A stretch of 64,000 nt of DNA from Shimia biformata (GCF_016888515.1 NZ_JAFEJK010000001.1:1025475-1089474); one strand, 5' to 3'; shown: positions 26,212 through 35,860, counted from the stretch's first letter. A program made the numbers and translations. Notes: generated by a model from the sequence alone, not told the origin.

Positions 26212-26589
26212 ATGTTTCAAAACCTGGCATATGTGGCCTTTGGCGGCGCTTTGGGCGCGTCCCTGCGGTATCTCGCGGGGATTGGGGTCGTGCGCCTTGT
26301 TGGGACCGGGTTCCCGATGGCGATCATCACGGTGAACGTGATCGGTTCATTCCTGATGGGGGTGTTTATTGTCGCCGCCGCGCATCGCGGGCTGACCCAT
26401 CTGTCGCCCCTCGTGGCCACCGGGTTTCTTGGCGGCTTCACCACGTTTTCGGCCTTTTCGCTTGAAGCGGTAACGCTTTACGAACGCGGAGACCTGGGCG
26501 CGGCGGCGGCCTATGTCGCGATTTCGGTAGGTGTTTCGATTGCCGCCCTGATGCTGGGGCTTTGGCTGGCGCGGGGGATTTTTGCATGA
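26212..26589 (+). CDS. crcB: Fluoride channel CrcB/Fluc
   Basis: 125 residues, four transmembrane helices. GGALGASLRYLAG at the N-terminus, TVNVIGSFLMGV with the conserved Asn, and GFLGGFTTFSAFSLE with the Phe-box residues that line the pore. Exports fluoride as an inside-out dimer. Overlaps rluC by four bases. I saw no clear fluoride riboswitch in the 103-base spacer after rarA. The promoter is unclear. Confidence 0.93.
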   Translation: MFQNLAYVAFGGALGASLRYLAGIGVVRLVGTGFPMAIITVNVIGSFLMGVFIVAAAHRGLTHLSPLVATGFLGGFTTFSAFSLEAVTLYERGDLGAAAAYVAISVGVSIAALMLGLWLARGIFA

Positions 26590-27629
26590 GCAGGGTTCAG
26601 ACTGTTACCGTCGGGCCGGGTGACGCCGACATGCGGCTGGACCGCTGGTTCCGGCGCATGTTTCCGCACGTGGGGCAGGGGCGGATCGAGAAGATGTGCC
26701 GCAAGGGAGAGATTCGGGTCGACGGGGCGCGGGCCAAGGCGTCGACCCGCTTGACCCCGGGGCAAGAAGTGCGCATTCCACCCTTGCCCGACCCCGACAC
26801 CAAACCGAAGGTCGAAACACCGCGGGTTTCGGATACGGACGCCAAGCTGATCCGCGACAGCGTGATCTACAAGGACGACCATATCATCGCAATCAACAAG
26901 CCGCCGGGCCTTCCGACGCAGGGCGGCAGCAAGCAGACCCGCCATGTCGACGGTCTGGCCGAGGCGCTGCGTTTCGGGTTCGAGGACAAGCCGCGACTGG
27001 TGCATCGGCTGGACAAGGACACATCGGGCGTCCTGCTTCTGGCCCGGACCCGTGCTGTTGCGGCCGGGCTGACCGCCGCGATCCGTCATCGAGAGACGCG
27101 CAAGATCTATTGGGCGGTCGTCGCGGGCGTGCCGACGCCGTACCTGGGCGAGATCAAGTATGGTCTGGTCAAGGCGCCGGGACACGGCGCACGTGGCGAA
27201 GGCGAGAAGATGCTGTGCATTCATCCCCGCGATGTTGACCGGACCGAGGGCGCAAAGCGCGCGATCACCCAATATGCCACGCTTTACCGGGTTGCCAGCC
27301 GCGCCGCATGGGTCGCGATGGAACCGATTACCGGACGCACCCACCAGCTGCGCGCACATATGGCCGAGATCGGCCACCCGATCATCGGGGATGGCAAGTA
27401 TGGCGGTTCTGGTCAGGAGAACCTTGGCGATGGCTGGGGGGCGAAAATGGGTGGCGTGATCTCGAACAAGCTTCACCTGCATGCCCGCAGGATGAGCTTT
27501 GAACATCCCGTCACCTACAAGCCGGTTGTGATCGAGGCCGACCTGCCCGACCACATGGTCCACACTTTTGACACGCTGGGCTGGACGCCTGACCTGGCTT
27601 CGGATGATCCTTTCGAGGAATTGCGATGA
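26586..27629 (+). CDS. rluC: Ribosomal large subunit pseudouridine synthase, RluC/RluD family
   Basis: 347 residues from the ATG overlapping crcB. S4 RNA-binding domain at residues 16-65 (MRLDRWFRRMFPHVGQGRIEK), catalytic motif HRLDKDTSGVLLLART with the nucleophile Asp143, NKPPGLPTQGG and GRTHQLRAHM. Isomerises uridines in 23S rRNA; the exact sites (955/2504/2580 for RluC) are assumed from the family. Coupled to the HAD gene by a four-base overlap. Confidence 0.9.
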   Translation: MSRVQTVTVGPGDADMRLDRWFRRMFPHVGQGRIEKMCRKGEIRVDGARAKASTRLTPGQEVRIPPLPDPDTKPKVETPRVSDTDAKLIRDSVIYKDDHIIAINKPPGLPTQGGSKQTRHVDGLAEALRFGFEDKPRLVHRLDKDTSGVLLLARTRAVAAGLTAAIRHRETRKIYWAVVAGVPTPYLGEIKYGLVKAPGHGARGEGEKMLCIHPRDVDRTEGAKRAITQYATLYRVASRAAWVAMEPITGRTHQLRAHMAEIGHPIIGDGKYGGSGQENLGDGWGAKMGGVISNKLHLHARRMSFEHPVTYKPVVIEADLPDHMVHTFDTLGWTPDLASDDPFEELR

Positions 27630-28303
27630 GCGATCTTCGACTGGTGGTCTTCGATGTTGACGGCACGCTGGTCGACAGCCAGGCTGATATCCTGGCCGCG
27701 ATGCGCGGCGCGTTTGACACCGTCGGCCTGTCAGCGCCGGACCGTGAAGCGATCCTTGGCATCGTCGGGCTGTCACTGGATGTGGCAATGCCGCGCCTTT
27801 CGCCACACGCCGACGCCGGGGCACACGCGGAACTGGTCGAGGCGTACAAGGCGACTTACATGTCCCTCCGCATGGAAAACGGAACATCGATGTCGCCGCC
27901 GCTGTACCCCGGCGCCCGCGCTGCGCTTGATGCGCTTCACGCGGTGCCCGAGGTTCTTTTGGGCGTGGCAACAGGGAAGTCCCGTCGCGGGCTGGACAAG
28001 CTCTTGGACGGGCACGGGCTGCGCGGACGTTTCGTGACCGAACAGGTCGCAGATTTCCATCCGTCAAAACCGCACCCGTCGATGTTGCAGGCAGCATTGG
28101 CTGAGACTGGCGTCCGGCCTGAACAGGCCGTGATGATCGGTGATACGAGTTACGATATGGAGATGGCGCGCGCGGCGGGAATGCCCGCGATCGGGGTCAG
28201 CTGGGGCTATCACGATCGGAAGGCATTGGCGTTGGCCGATGTCGTGATTGACAGTTTCGACGAATTGCAGGGCGCGCTGAACGGTATTTGGGGGACAGCA
28301 TGA
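27626..28303 (+). CDS. HAD-superfamily hydrolase, phosphoglycolate-phosphatase-like
   Basis: 225 residues. Motif I VFDVDGTLVDS (nucleophile Asp10, acid Asp12), a helical cap of about 65 residues, motif II GVATGKSRRG, motif III Lys near HPSKPHPSM and motif IV GDTSYDMEMARAAGM. Dephosphorylates a small metabolite; substrate unknown, GPH/phosphoglycolate-like by similarity. Overlaps genes on both sides by four bases. Confidence 0.9.
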   Translation: MSDLRLVVFDVDGTLVDSQADILAAMRGAFDTVGLSAPDREAILGIVGLSLDVAMPRLSPHADAGAHAELVEAYKATYMSLRMENGTSMSPPLYPGARAALDALHAVPEVLLGVATGKSRRGLDKLLDGHGLRGRFVTEQVADFHPSKPHPSMLQAALAETGVRPEQAVMIGDTSYDMEMARAAGMPAIGVSWGYHDRKALALADVVIDSFDELQGALNGIWGTA

Positions 28304-29004
28304 GCGGTTGGGCAAAAAAGAAGTTCTGGAAGCAGGCTGAAGTGATCGAAGTGGACGGCGGCTTTGGCATCACGCTGGATGGCCGATCGGTAAAAACTCC
28401 GGCCAAGGCCGCCTTGGTGATGCCGACCCGCGCCATGGCCGAGGCCGCAGCGCAAGAGTGGCAGGCGCAAGATCAAGAGATTGACCCGACGACCATGCCG
28501 GTCACCCGCTCGGCCAATGCCGCTATCGACAAGGTGAGTATTCAGCACACCGAAGTCGCTGACATGCTGGCAGAGTATGGCAACTCAGACCTGTTGTGCT
28601 ATCGCGCCGCGCAGCCGGATGAACTGATCCAGCGTCAGGCCGCAGCATGGGATCCGCTTCTGGATTGGGCCAGGACTGAATTCGGCGTGCAGCTAAAGGC
28701 GGTTTCGGGTGTGATGCACGTGGCCCAGGACGAGCATGCACTGGCCATCCTGCGCGATGAAGTTCACGCCCTGGATCTGTTCCGCCTGGCGGCGTTTCAC
28801 GACCTTGTGTCCTTGTCGGGATCCTTGATCATCGGCTTCGCCGCCGCGCGGCAGGCACAACCCATCGACGCGCTGTGGAGCGCTTCGCGGATCGATGAGA
28901 CCTGGCAGGAAGAGCAATGGGGCGAGGATGAAGAGGCGACCGAACTCGCAAAAACACGTTACAATGCCTTTTTGCATGCCGATTTCTTCTTCAGGATGTG
29001 CTAA
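28300..29004 (+). CDS. ATP12-family F1-ATPase assembly chaperone
   Basis: 234 residues. MSGWAKKKFWKQAEVIEVDGGFGITLDGRSVKTPAK is the ATP12 N-terminus, followed by EWQAQDQEIDPTTMPVTRSANAAID and YGNSDLLCYRAAQPDEL. In mitochondria and alphaproteobacteria Atp12 holds the alpha subunit before F1 assembly. Last gene of the crcB-rluC-HAD-ATP12 chain; no clear terminator follows. The 212-base gap 29005-29216 carries the transporter leader, with a TTGACG at 29083 but no convincing -10 box. Confidence 0.92.
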   Translation: MSGWAKKKFWKQAEVIEVDGGFGITLDGRSVKTPAKAALVMPTRAMAEAAAQEWQAQDQEIDPTTMPVTRSANAAIDKVSIQHTEVADMLAEYGNSDLLCYRAAQPDELIQRQAAAWDPLLDWARTEFGVQLKAVSGVMHVAQDEHALAILRDEVHALDLFRLAAFHDLVSLSGSLIIGFAAARQAQPIDALWSASRIDETWQEEQWGEDEEATELAKTRYNAFLHADFFFRMC

Positions 29005-29216
29005 AATTCGCTTTACAATTCAGCATTTTGCACACGATTTCCGTCGATCCCGACCTATTGATCGAATTGCGTGATCCGACCCTTGACGTTTTGTCATGAA
29101 TCCGACCACACTGAAACGCACTGAGGGGGGGAGCACCCTTTCAAGTTTCGCCGCCGGTCCCGTTGGGCCGGTAAGATAACCGCCCACGAAGGGCGGACCA
29201 TCAGGAAGAGGTAAAT

Positions 29217-30233
29217 ATGAAAAAAACCGTAATCTTTGGTGCGCTGACTGTTGCTGGCCTTGCGGCTGGCGCTGCTGCTGCTGGTACGCTTGACGACGTC
29301 AAGGCCCGCGGCAAGCTGAACTGTGGCGTGACCACCGGCCTGGTCGGTTTTGCTGCACCGGACGCGAATGGTAACTGGGACGGCTTCGACGTTGGCGTCT
29401 GCCGCGCGGTTGCTGCCGCAGTTCTGGGCGATCCGACCGCCGTTGAATTCGTGCCGACCACCGGCAAGACCCGCTTCACCGCGCTTGCGTCGGGTGAGAT
29501 CGACATGCTGGCCCGCAACACCACCTGGACCTTCAGCCGCGACGTCGACCTGAAGTTCGAATTCGTCGGTGTGAACTACTACGACGGCCAAGGCTTCATG
29601 GTTCCCGCAGAACTGGGCGTTTCGTCGGCCAAGGAGCTGGATGGCGCAACCGTCTGCATCCAGACCGGCACCACGACCGAGCTGAACCTCGCGGACTTCT
29701 TCCGCGCCAACAACATCAGCTACGAGCCGGTTCCGATCGAAACCAACGCTGAGGCGCAACAGCAGTATCTGGCTGGTGCCTGTGACGTTTACACCACTGA
29801 CGCGTCGGGCCTGGCCGCGACCCGTGCAACCTTCGAGAACCCCTCGGCGCACGTTCTGCTGCCCGAGATCATCTCGAAAGAGCCGCTGGGTCCGCTTGTC
29901 CGCCACGGCGACAACAACTGGGGCGACGTGGTCCGCTGGACCCTGAACGCCCTGATCTCGGCAGAAGAGCTGGGTGTGACCTCGGCCAATATCGGTGAGA
30001 TGGCGTCGGGTACCAACAACCCGGAAATCAACCGTCTGCTGGGCACCGAAGGCACGCTGGGCGAAATGCTGGGTCTGTCGGCTGACTGGGCCAAGAACGC
30101 GATCATGGCGGGTGGCAACTACGGCGAACTGTTCGAGAAGAACATCGGCGAGAACACCCCGATCGGTCTGGCACGTGGCCTGAACGCACAGTGGACCGAT
30201 GGCGGCCTGATCTACTCTCCGCCCTTCCGGTAA
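29217..30233 (+). CDS. aapJ: General L-amino-acid ABC transporter, periplasmic binding protein
   Basis: 338 residues. Sec signal peptide of about 22 residues ending AAAA, then GTLDDVKARGKLNCGVTTGL and GFAAPDANGNWDGFDVGVCR, the AapJ/BztA signature; TVCIQTGTTTELNLADFF and ATRATF further on. Binds glutamate, aspartate and other L-amino acids and hands them to AapQMP. AGGAAGAGG precedes the ATG. A strong hairpin separates it from aapQ, consistent with the excess of binding protein over permease usual for such operons. Confidence 0.94.
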   Translation: MKKTVIFGALTVAGLAAGAAAAGTLDDVKARGKLNCGVTTGLVGFAAPDANGNWDGFDVGVCRAVAAAVLGDPTAVEFVPTTGKTRFTALASGEIDMLARNTTWTFSRDVDLKFEFVGVNYYDGQGFMVPAELGVSSAKELDGATVCIQTGTTTELNLADFFRANNISYEPVPIETNAEAQQQYLAGACDVYTTDASGLAATRATFENPSAHVLLPEIISKEPLGPLVRHGDNNWGDVVRWTLNALISAEELGVTSANIGEMASGTNNPEINRLLGTEGTLGEMLGLSADWAKNAIMAGGNYGELFEKNIGENTPIGLARGLNAQWTDGGLIYSPPFR

Positions 30234-30246
30234 GATACTCTACAAC

Positions 30247-30276
30247 GAAGGGCGCGGATCATTCCGCGCCCTTTGC
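30247..30276 (+). terminator. Hairpin (attenuator) between aapJ and aapQ
   Basis: AGGGCGCGGA (30249-30258) and TCCGCGCCCT (30263-30272) are perfect 10-bp arms with loop TCAT, followed by TTGC. The weak U-tract suits partial termination or 3'-end protection of aapJ mRNA. Confidence 0.7.
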
Positions 30277-30350
30277 ACATTTAAGACTTGAAGCGGCCAC
30301 CGGCGACAAAGCCACATAAAAACAAGGCCGCACAACGGGGAACATCCCAG

Positions 30351-31619
30351 ATGACAACACTCACCGACCCTCCGAAGGAGTCGTTCCGGCTATCTATGCT
30401 GATCTACGACACCCGGTATCGTTCGATGACGATCCAGGCTGTCGCGATGATTGGCTTCATGCTGGCGGCTGCGTGGCTGATCAACAACACGATCGTCAAC
30501 CTGAATACGCTGGGCAAGCCGATTGACTTCGGCTTTCTGAGCGAACCTTCAAGCTATGACATCAACCAGCGACTGCTGGATTATAATAGCCGCGACACCC
30601 ATCTTCGCGCCTCTTTGCTGGGGCTTCTGAATACGCTCGTCGTTGCCGTACTTGGGTGCATAACAGCCACCATCCTCGGCGTTCTGATTGGCGTTCTGCG
30701 CCTGTCCAAAAACTGGCTCGTGAGCCGCATCATGACGGTTTACGTGGAAATGTTCCGCAACGTGCCCGTACTGCTGTGGATCGTTCTTGCCATGGCCATC
30801 CTGATCGAAAGCCTTCCCGCGCCGCGCGCGTTCCGGGGCGAGGATGCAACGGCCTCCATGTCGTTTTTTGATACGATCGCGGTGACCAACCGGGGTGTTT
30901 ACGTGCCCGAGGTTCTGTTCTCGCGTAGTCTGGGTGACGTTCATTTCCTGGGAACGTCGAGTTTCCGTTTTGACGTTTCACTGGACCTGATCGCCTTCTT
31001 GATCGTGCTTGGCGCGTCGATCTTTGCCGTGCGCAAGGTCACGGCCCGGGCCGCACGAATCCAAGAAGAGACCGGCGAACGCCCCAAAACCCTGTGGCTG
31101 AACATCGGCATCATCGTCGTTCCGACGGCGATCCTGTTTGCGGCCTTGGGCTTCCACCTTGGTTACCCCGAACTGAAGGGCTTCAACTTCAGCGGCGGCA
31201 CCCATCTTCGGAACTCATTGATCGCGCTCTGGTTGGCGCTGTCGCTGTACACGGCGGCCTTTATCGCCGAGATCGTGCGCGGTGGTATCCTGGCAATCAG
31301 CAAAGGTCAGACCGAAGCGGCCGGAGCCCTTGGGCTGCGTCCCGGCAAAATCATGCGCCTTGTGATCCTTCCGCAGGCGCTGCGCGTCATAATCCCGCCG
31401 CTGATTTCCAACTACCTGAACCTGACCAAGAACTCGTCACTGGCGATCGCGGTCGGTTACATGGATATCACCGGCACGCTCGGCGGCATCACTATGAACC
31501 AGACCGGCCGAGAGCTGGAATGTGTTTTGATGCTCATGGCTTGCTACCTGATCATCTCGCTTTCGATTTCGTCCGTGATGAACTGGTACAACAACCGCGT
31601 CAAACTGGTGGAGAGATAA
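30351..31619 (+). CDS. aapQ: General L-amino-acid ABC transporter, permease AapQ
   Basis: 422 residues from ATG 30351. About eight membrane helices; an ABC permease core with VEMFRNVPVLLW and the EAA loop EAAGALGLRPGKIMRLVILPQALRVIIPPL. Has the long periplasmic insertion typical of AapQ/BztB compared with ordinary amino-acid permeases. aapM starts one base after its stop. Confidence 0.94.
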   Translation: MTTLTDPPKESFRLSMLIYDTRYRSMTIQAVAMIGFMLAAAWLINNTIVNLNTLGKPIDFGFLSEPSSYDINQRLLDYNSRDTHLRASLLGLLNTLVVAVLGCITATILGVLIGVLRLSKNWLVSRIMTVYVEMFRNVPVLLWIVLAMAILIESLPAPRAFRGEDATASMSFFDTIAVTNRGVYVPEVLFSRSLGDVHFLGTSSFRFDVSLDLIAFLIVLGASIFAVRKVTARAARIQEETGERPKTLWLNIGIIVVPTAILFAALGFHLGYPELKGFNFSGGTHLRNSLIALWLALSLYTAAFIAEIVRGGILAISKGQTEAAGALGLRPGKIMRLVILPQALRVIIPPLISNYLNLTKNSSLAIAVGYMDITGTLGGITMNQTGRELECVLMLMACYLIISLSISSVMNWYNNRVKLVER

Positions 31620-31620
31620 G

Positions 31621-32967
31621 ATGAGCGATACTTCATTTGTCCGCACCGAGATGCTGCCCGAAAAAGACCCGCCGGCGACGTCCGTCGGGGCCATCGGGTG
31701 GGCCCGAGCCAACCTGTTTGACGGGTGGTTCAACTCAGTCCTCACGATCCTGTCGCTGGCCTTTATCTGGTATGTGCTGGCCGGGGTTATCCCGTGGGTC
31801 TTTCAGTCGGTCTGGAATGCAACCTCGCTGACCGAGTGTCGTGAGATCATGTCCGAAACATGGGGGTCGACGCACGGCCATGCATGTTGGGGTGTGATCA
31901 ACGACCGCTGGCTGCAACTGCTTTACGGTTTCTACCCGCCTTATCCGGTCACGCCGGATGTAAATGCCGGTGACGGAACTGGAATGCTTCCGGCCTATTT
32001 CCGGCCCAATCTGGCCTTTGTGCTGCTGCTGGTCGCGATTTCGCCAGTCTTGTTCACCAACCTTCCCCGCAAACTGTTGATCGTCTCGGCAGCTTATCCG
32101 TTCCTGATGCCCTGGCTGATGTGGGGCGGATCGATCTGGGGACCTGTTATGGTTGCGGCAGGTTTCGGCATCGGCTTCCTGGCATATCGCATCGTGAACC
32201 CGCTCGCGGGCAGCCTGACTGCCATCATCGCGGCAATCTTCGTGCCGATAATTTGGTGGTTGACCCTTGCTGGGCCGGTCGCCGGTGTTCTGGAAGGGAT
32301 CGTCTCGATCTCGATCCCAGAGGTCGAAAGCCGTCGGTTCGGTGGGTTCATGCTGTCGATCCTGATTGGCGTCGTTGCGATCGGATGCTCTTTGCCGATC
32401 GGAATCTTCCTGGCGTTGGGACGTCAGTCGGACCTTTTGATCGTCAAATCGCTTTGCGTTGGCTTCATCGAGTTCATTCGAGGGGTGCCGCTGATCACTT
32501 TGTTGTTCGTGGCATCGGTCCTGTTGAACATCTTTCTGCCTCCGGGCACCGAGTTCGACATTATCCTGCGGGTTCTGATCATGGTGACGCTGTTTGCCGC
32601 GGCTTACATGGCCGAAGTGATCCGGGGCGGTCTGGCTGCGCTGCCAAAAGGCCAGTATGAGGGGGCCGACTCGCTGGGTCTCAACTACTGGCAGGCGCAG
32701 CGTCTGATCATCATGCCGCAAGCGTTGAAGATTTCTATTCCGGGTATCGTCTCGACCTTTATCGGGGTCTTCAAGGATACGACGCTGGTTTCGATCATCG
32801 GCCTTCTTGATCCGCTTGGTCTGTCCAACGCTATCCGCGCCGATGCCGCCTGGAACGGAATCTACTGGGAACTGTTCGCGTTCATCGCGGTCCTGTTCTT
32901 CGTCTTCTGCTTCAGCATGTCCCGCTATTCCATGTACCTGGAGCGTAAGCTCCATACTGGTCACTAA
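31621..32967 (+). CDS. aapM: General L-amino-acid ABC transporter, permease AapM
   Basis: 448 residues with about ten membrane segments. [15 protein letters not shown] and the EAA loop [29 protein letters not shown] mark the permease core; the N-terminal third ([14 protein letters not shown]... [13 protein letters not shown]) is the extension characteristic of AapM/BztC. Forms the channel with AapQ. GGAGAG site before the ATG. Confidence 0.94.
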   Translation: MSDTSFVRTEMLPEKDPPATSVGAIGWARANLFDGWFNSVLTILSLAFIWYVLAGVIPWVFQSVWNATSLTECREIMSETWGSTHGHACWGVINDRWLQLLYGFYPPYPVTPDVNAGDGTGMLPAYFRPNLAFVLLLVAISPVLFTNLPRKLLIVSAAYPFLMPWLMWGGSIWGPVMVAAGFGIGFLAYRIVNPLAGSLTAIIAAIFVPIIWWLTLAGPVAGVLEGIVSISIPEVESRRFGGFMLSILIGVVAIGCSLPIGIFLALGRQSDLLIVKSLCVGFIEFIRGVPLITLLFVASVLLNIFLPPGTEFDIILRVLIMVTLFAAAYMAEVIRGGLAALPKGQYEGADSLGLNYWQAQRLIIMPQALKISIPGIVSTFIGVFKDTTLVSIIGLLDPLGLSNAIRADAAWNGIYWELFAFIAVLFFVFCFSMSRYSMYLERKLHTGH

Positions 32968-32983
32968 TAAAGGAGTTCAACAA

Positions 32984-33775
32984 ATGTCTGAACTTATGTC
33001 TGACCGCGAGATCGACCGCTCCAAGATGAAGGTCTCGGATGAGGTCGCGATTGAAATCACCAACATGAACAAGTGGTACGGCACCTTCCACGTGCTGCGC
33101 GACATCAACCTGACCGTCAACCAGGGCGAGCGGATCGTTATCGCCGGGCCTTCGGGTTCGGGGAAATCGACGCTGATCCGGTGCATCAACCGGCTTGAGG
33201 AACATCAGGAAGGGTCGATCGTGGTGGACGGGACCGAGCTGACCTCGGATCTGAAGAACATCGACAAGATCCGCTCTGAGGTTGGCATGTGCTTTCAGCA
33301 CTTCAACCTGTTTCCGCACCTCACCATCCTCGAGAATTGCACGCTGGCCCCGATCTGGGTGCGCAAGACGCCCCGGAAAGAGGCCGAGGAAACAGCGATG
33401 CATTTCCTTGAAAAGGTGAAGATCCCAGATCAGGCGCTGAAATATCCCGGTCAGCTTTCAGGTGGTCAGCAGCAGCGTGTGGCGATTGCCCGCTCGTTGT
33501 GCATGCGTCCGCGAATAATGCTGTTCGACGAACCGACCTCGGCGCTTGACCCCGAGATGATCAAAGAGGTTCTCGATACCATGATCGAACTGGCGGAAGA
33601 GGGCATGACCATGCTCTGCGTGACCCACGAGATGGGCTTTGCCCGCCAGGTGGCGAACCGGGTGATCTTTATGGATCAGGGGCAGATCGTAGAACAGAAC
33701 GAACCGGAAGAGTTCTTCAACAACCCGAAAAGCGACCGGACCAAGCTGTTCCTCAGCCAGATCCTGGGTCACTGA
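32984..33775 (+). CDS. aapP: General L-amino-acid ABC transporter, ATP-binding protein AapP
   Basis: 263 residues. Walker [11 protein letters not shown]-loop [16 protein letters not shown], signature [15 protein letters not shown], Walker [15 protein letters not shown]-loop VTHEMGFAR. Energises the AapQM channel. Start at 32984 after AAAGGAG, 16 bases beyond aapM. The extra N-terminal 20 residues ([14 protein letters not shown]) precede the normal start of such ATPases. Confidence 0.95.
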   Translation: MSELMSDREIDRSKMKVSDEVAIEITNMNKWYGTFHVLRDINLTVNQGERIVIAGPSGSGKSTLIRCINRLEEHQEGSIVVDGTELTSDLKNIDKIRSEVGMCFQHFNLFPHLTILENCTLAPIWVRKTPRKEAEETAMHFLEKVKIPDQALKYPGQLSGGQQQRVAIARSLCMRPRIMLFDEPTSALDPEMIKEVLDTMIELAEEGMTMLCVTHEMGFARQVANRVIFMDQGQIVEQNEPEEFFNNPKSDRTKLFLSQILGH

Positions 33776-33797
33776 CGATCCTGTCGACGGAAAAACA

Positions 33798-33826
33798 AAA
33801 GCCCCGCTTCGGCGGAGCTTTTTTCT
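33798..33826 (+). terminator. Terminator of the aap operon
   Basis: AGCCCCGC, TTCG loop, GCGGAGCT (one mismatch), then TTTTTTC. Confidence 0.85.
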
Positions 33827-33853
33827 TGCGGGTGCCGAGGGGCAGCTACGACT

Positions 33854-34345
33854 TCAAAGCAATTCGCGCGGAACGACGAAATCGATCACCTCGCCCGCGC
33901 CGAAATCAACATCTGCCCAGCGAGTCGCCGCAAAGCGTAACACGGTTGTCGCGCCGGTCGGGTAGTCTAGGAAGCGGCCATGCCAGGGCACGGACATGGC
34001 CAGACGCTGTGCCAGATCCCCGATGCCGGGATTGTGCCCGACCATCATGACCTTTGGCTTTGTGGCATCGCTTAGGACCTGCAACATTTGTCGCGCACTT
34101 GCATGGTAAAGCTCACTCGTGGTCGTGACCTCGGCCTTGACGGACATCAGGCTCAGCGTCTCACAGGTCCGCGTGGCAGAGGAACATAGCACCTGATCCG
34201 GCACGAATCCGTTGTCCCTCAGCCAATGCCCAAGGGCAATGGCAGAAGCCCGTCCACGCGCATTCAGCGGGCGGTCATGGTCGGAGAGGTCAAGCGCGCT
34301 CCAACTGGATTTGGCGTGCCGGACAAGGATGAGCTCAAGTGCCAT
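33854..34345 (-). CDS. SixA-like histidine phosphatase
   Basis: 163 residues. MALELILVRHAKSSWSALDLSDHDRPLNARG has the RHG catalytic motif (His10, with Arg9) and the Lys/Ser pattern of SixA proteins; second His in MVGHNPGIGDLA. SixA removes phosphate from phosphohistidine of phosphotransfer proteins; the target here is unknown. The start at 34345 lies 11 bases inside the ferredoxin-like gene, so the two are coupled. Confidence 0.85.
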   Translation of the reverse strand: MALELILVRHAKSSWSALDLSDHDRPLNARGRASAIALGHWLRDNGFVPDQVLCSSATRTCETLSLMSVKAEVTTTSELYHASARQMLQVLSDATKPKVMMVGHNPGIGDLAQRLAMSVPWHGRFLDYPTGATTVLRFAATRWADVDFGAGEVIDFVVPRELL

Positions 34346-35000
34346 TTTCCAGGAATTGCTCCATGTGATAGGCGGAGTGCCTTTCCTGTCTGCCATACCG
34401 GGCGGATGCCGGGCAAGCCCGTCGCACCGCGCACCCGCGCGTGCGGCAGGGATGGGCAACGGAGGTGACGATGTCAGCCTTGCAGGTGCTGACATCATAA
34501 CCATCGCTTCGCAATGCCCCGACCGGGCAGGCAGATCGGCACGGCTGGGTGCTGCAACTGTCGCAAGGGGACGCGGGCGGCGCGGGCAATGCAATGCGCT
34601 GTGGCAGACCCAAAGCCCCGCGGAAAGAGACAAAAAGTCCAGCGCGATCATGCACCAATAAGGAGACCGGTGACGGGTGGCATCGTCTCGTGCGCAAGGC
34701 CCAGGAAACGAACGGCATCCAGGGCGGACCATCAAACGGATAGAACGGCGCGGCGCCAAGTGCGGCTCCCATCGACGCCAGAGCCCGGACGGACCAGCGG
34801 TCCATTGGGTTGGGCATGTCTTCATCCCATTCGGGCTGGGTTGTGAAATAGCCCCAGAACCCCGGTTCTCTGGGGCCGAACATCAACAGTGTGCCTATCC
34901 CGGACAGATGCTCTTCGCCGTTGTCGGGGTGAAATCCACCCAAAACCTCAAGATGCCAGGTCGCAGCCAAACGTTCGATCAGAGGCAGGTCCGGGGTCAT
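34335..35000 (-). CDS. Ferredoxin-like 4Fe-4S protein
   Basis: 221 residues from the ATG overlapping the upstream gene by four bases. The C-terminal part has CDSCSTQPCRSACPVGA (CxxCx4-5CxxxCP, about residues 142-158), then a second Cys set STCKADI and HPCRTRGCAVRRACPAS, enough for one or two 4Fe-4S clusters of the epoxyqueuosine-reductase-like arrangement. The N-terminal 130 residues resemble no enzyme that I can name. Probably an electron carrier or reductase; context with a di-iron hydroxylase-like gene suggests it could feed electrons to it (inference). Confidence 0.7.
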   Translation of the reverse strand: MTPDLPLIERLAATWHLEVLGGFHPDNGEEHLSGIGTLLMFGPREPGFWGYFTTQPEWDEDMPNPMDRWSVRALASMGAALGAAPFYPFDGPPWMPFVSWALRTRRCHPSPVSLLVHDRAGLFVSFRGALGLPQRIALPAPPASPCDSCSTQPCRSACPVGALRSDGYDVSTCKADIVTSVAHPCRTRGCAVRRACPASARYGRQERHSAYHMEQFLENGT

Positions 35001-35791
35001 TTTCGGCGGAAGGGCAAAACCAGGCTCCAGCCAAGTTTGGACGGCCTGTCGTCCTGCCACTCAAGCCCGATGGTCATGTCCTCATGCCCGCCTTCGGGCT
35101 GGGCGACATAGGTCCCGAACACCCGGTCCCAAAGTGACAATGAGAAGCCATAATTGCTGTCATGCTCGTGCCGATGGACGGAGTGGTGGACCCGGTGCAT
35201 GTCCGGCGTCACTACAACCAGCCGCAAGACCGCATCTATTCCCAGAGGCAGTCGGATATTGGCATGGTTGAACATTGCCGTTCCGTTCAGGATGACCTCA
35301 AACAGTACAATGGCAAGGGCGGAGGGGCCAAGAAGATAGACAAGCCCGATCTTCAACAGCATCGACAGGGCAATTTCGATCGGGTGGAAGCGGATTGCGG
35401 TGGTGACGTCGATGTCCCGGTCAGCATGATGAACCCGGTGCAGGCGCCACAGGATAGGGACCTTGTGGGTGATCAGGTGCTGCGCCCAGATCGCGAAATC
35501 AAGGATCAGGATGGCGGCTGTGACCTCGACCCAGGTGGGCAGGTCCATCTTGTTGAACAGACCCCAACCATTTGCCTCGGCATCCAGCGCCGCACCAACG
35601 GCGAGCAGGGGTAAGGCAATGGCCATCAGACGCAATGTCACCGTGTTCAGGATGGTGATTGCCCAATTTGTCAACCAGCGCCTGGCGCGCGGCTGAGTGC
35701 GGACACGACGCGGCGCCAAAGTTTCGATGCCGGCGAACAGGACGAACAGGCCGGCAAAGACACCAAGTCGGATCAGGGCTTCGTTTTCCAT
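34997..35791 (-). CDS. Sterol desaturase / fatty acid hydroxylase family protein
   Basis: 264 residues, four or five membrane helices. Three His clusters for a di-iron centre: HLITH (about 105-109), HRVHH (about 118-122) and HRVHHSVHRHEHDSNYG (about 199-215). Members hydroxylate or desaturate lipids; bacterial substrates vary. First gene of a minus-strand three-gene chain with the ferredoxin-like and SixA-like genes, all overlapping. A perfect AT-rich dyad lies 36 bases upstream. Confidence 0.88.
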   Translation of the reverse strand: MENEALIRLGVFAGLFVLFAGIETLAPRRVRTQPRARRWLTNWAITILNTVTLRLMAIALPLLAVGAALDAEANGWGLFNKMDLPTWVEVTAAILILDFAIWAQHLITHKVPILWRLHRVHHADRDIDVTTAIRFHPIEIALSMLLKIGLVYLLGPSALAIVLFEVILNGTAMFNHANIRLPLGIDAVLRLVVVTPDMHRVHHSVHRHEHDSNYGFSLSLWDRVFGTYVAQPEGGHEDMTIGLEWQDDRPSKLGWSLVLPFRRK

Positions 35792-35826
35792 GAGGCTACC
35801 TTAGATTGGGGTTCTGCCTCGTCAAT

Positions 35827-35846
35827 ATATTCCTAAACGGGAATAT
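35827..35846. promoter_or_regulatory. AT-rich palindrome upstream of the sterol-desaturase operon
   Basis: ATATTCC (35827-35833), 6 bases, GGAATAT (35840-35846); a perfect dyad in a GC-rich genome, placed in the 69-base gap between argB and the divergent-from-none minus-strand operon start. Candidate operator. Confidence 0.55.
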
Positions 35847-35860
35847 TTAAAAGGCGCAGA

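Noticed and set aside
31735-32964. 409-codon minus-strand frame opposite aapM
   Set aside because: Highly charged low-complexity product with no start signal; aapM motifs are unambiguous.
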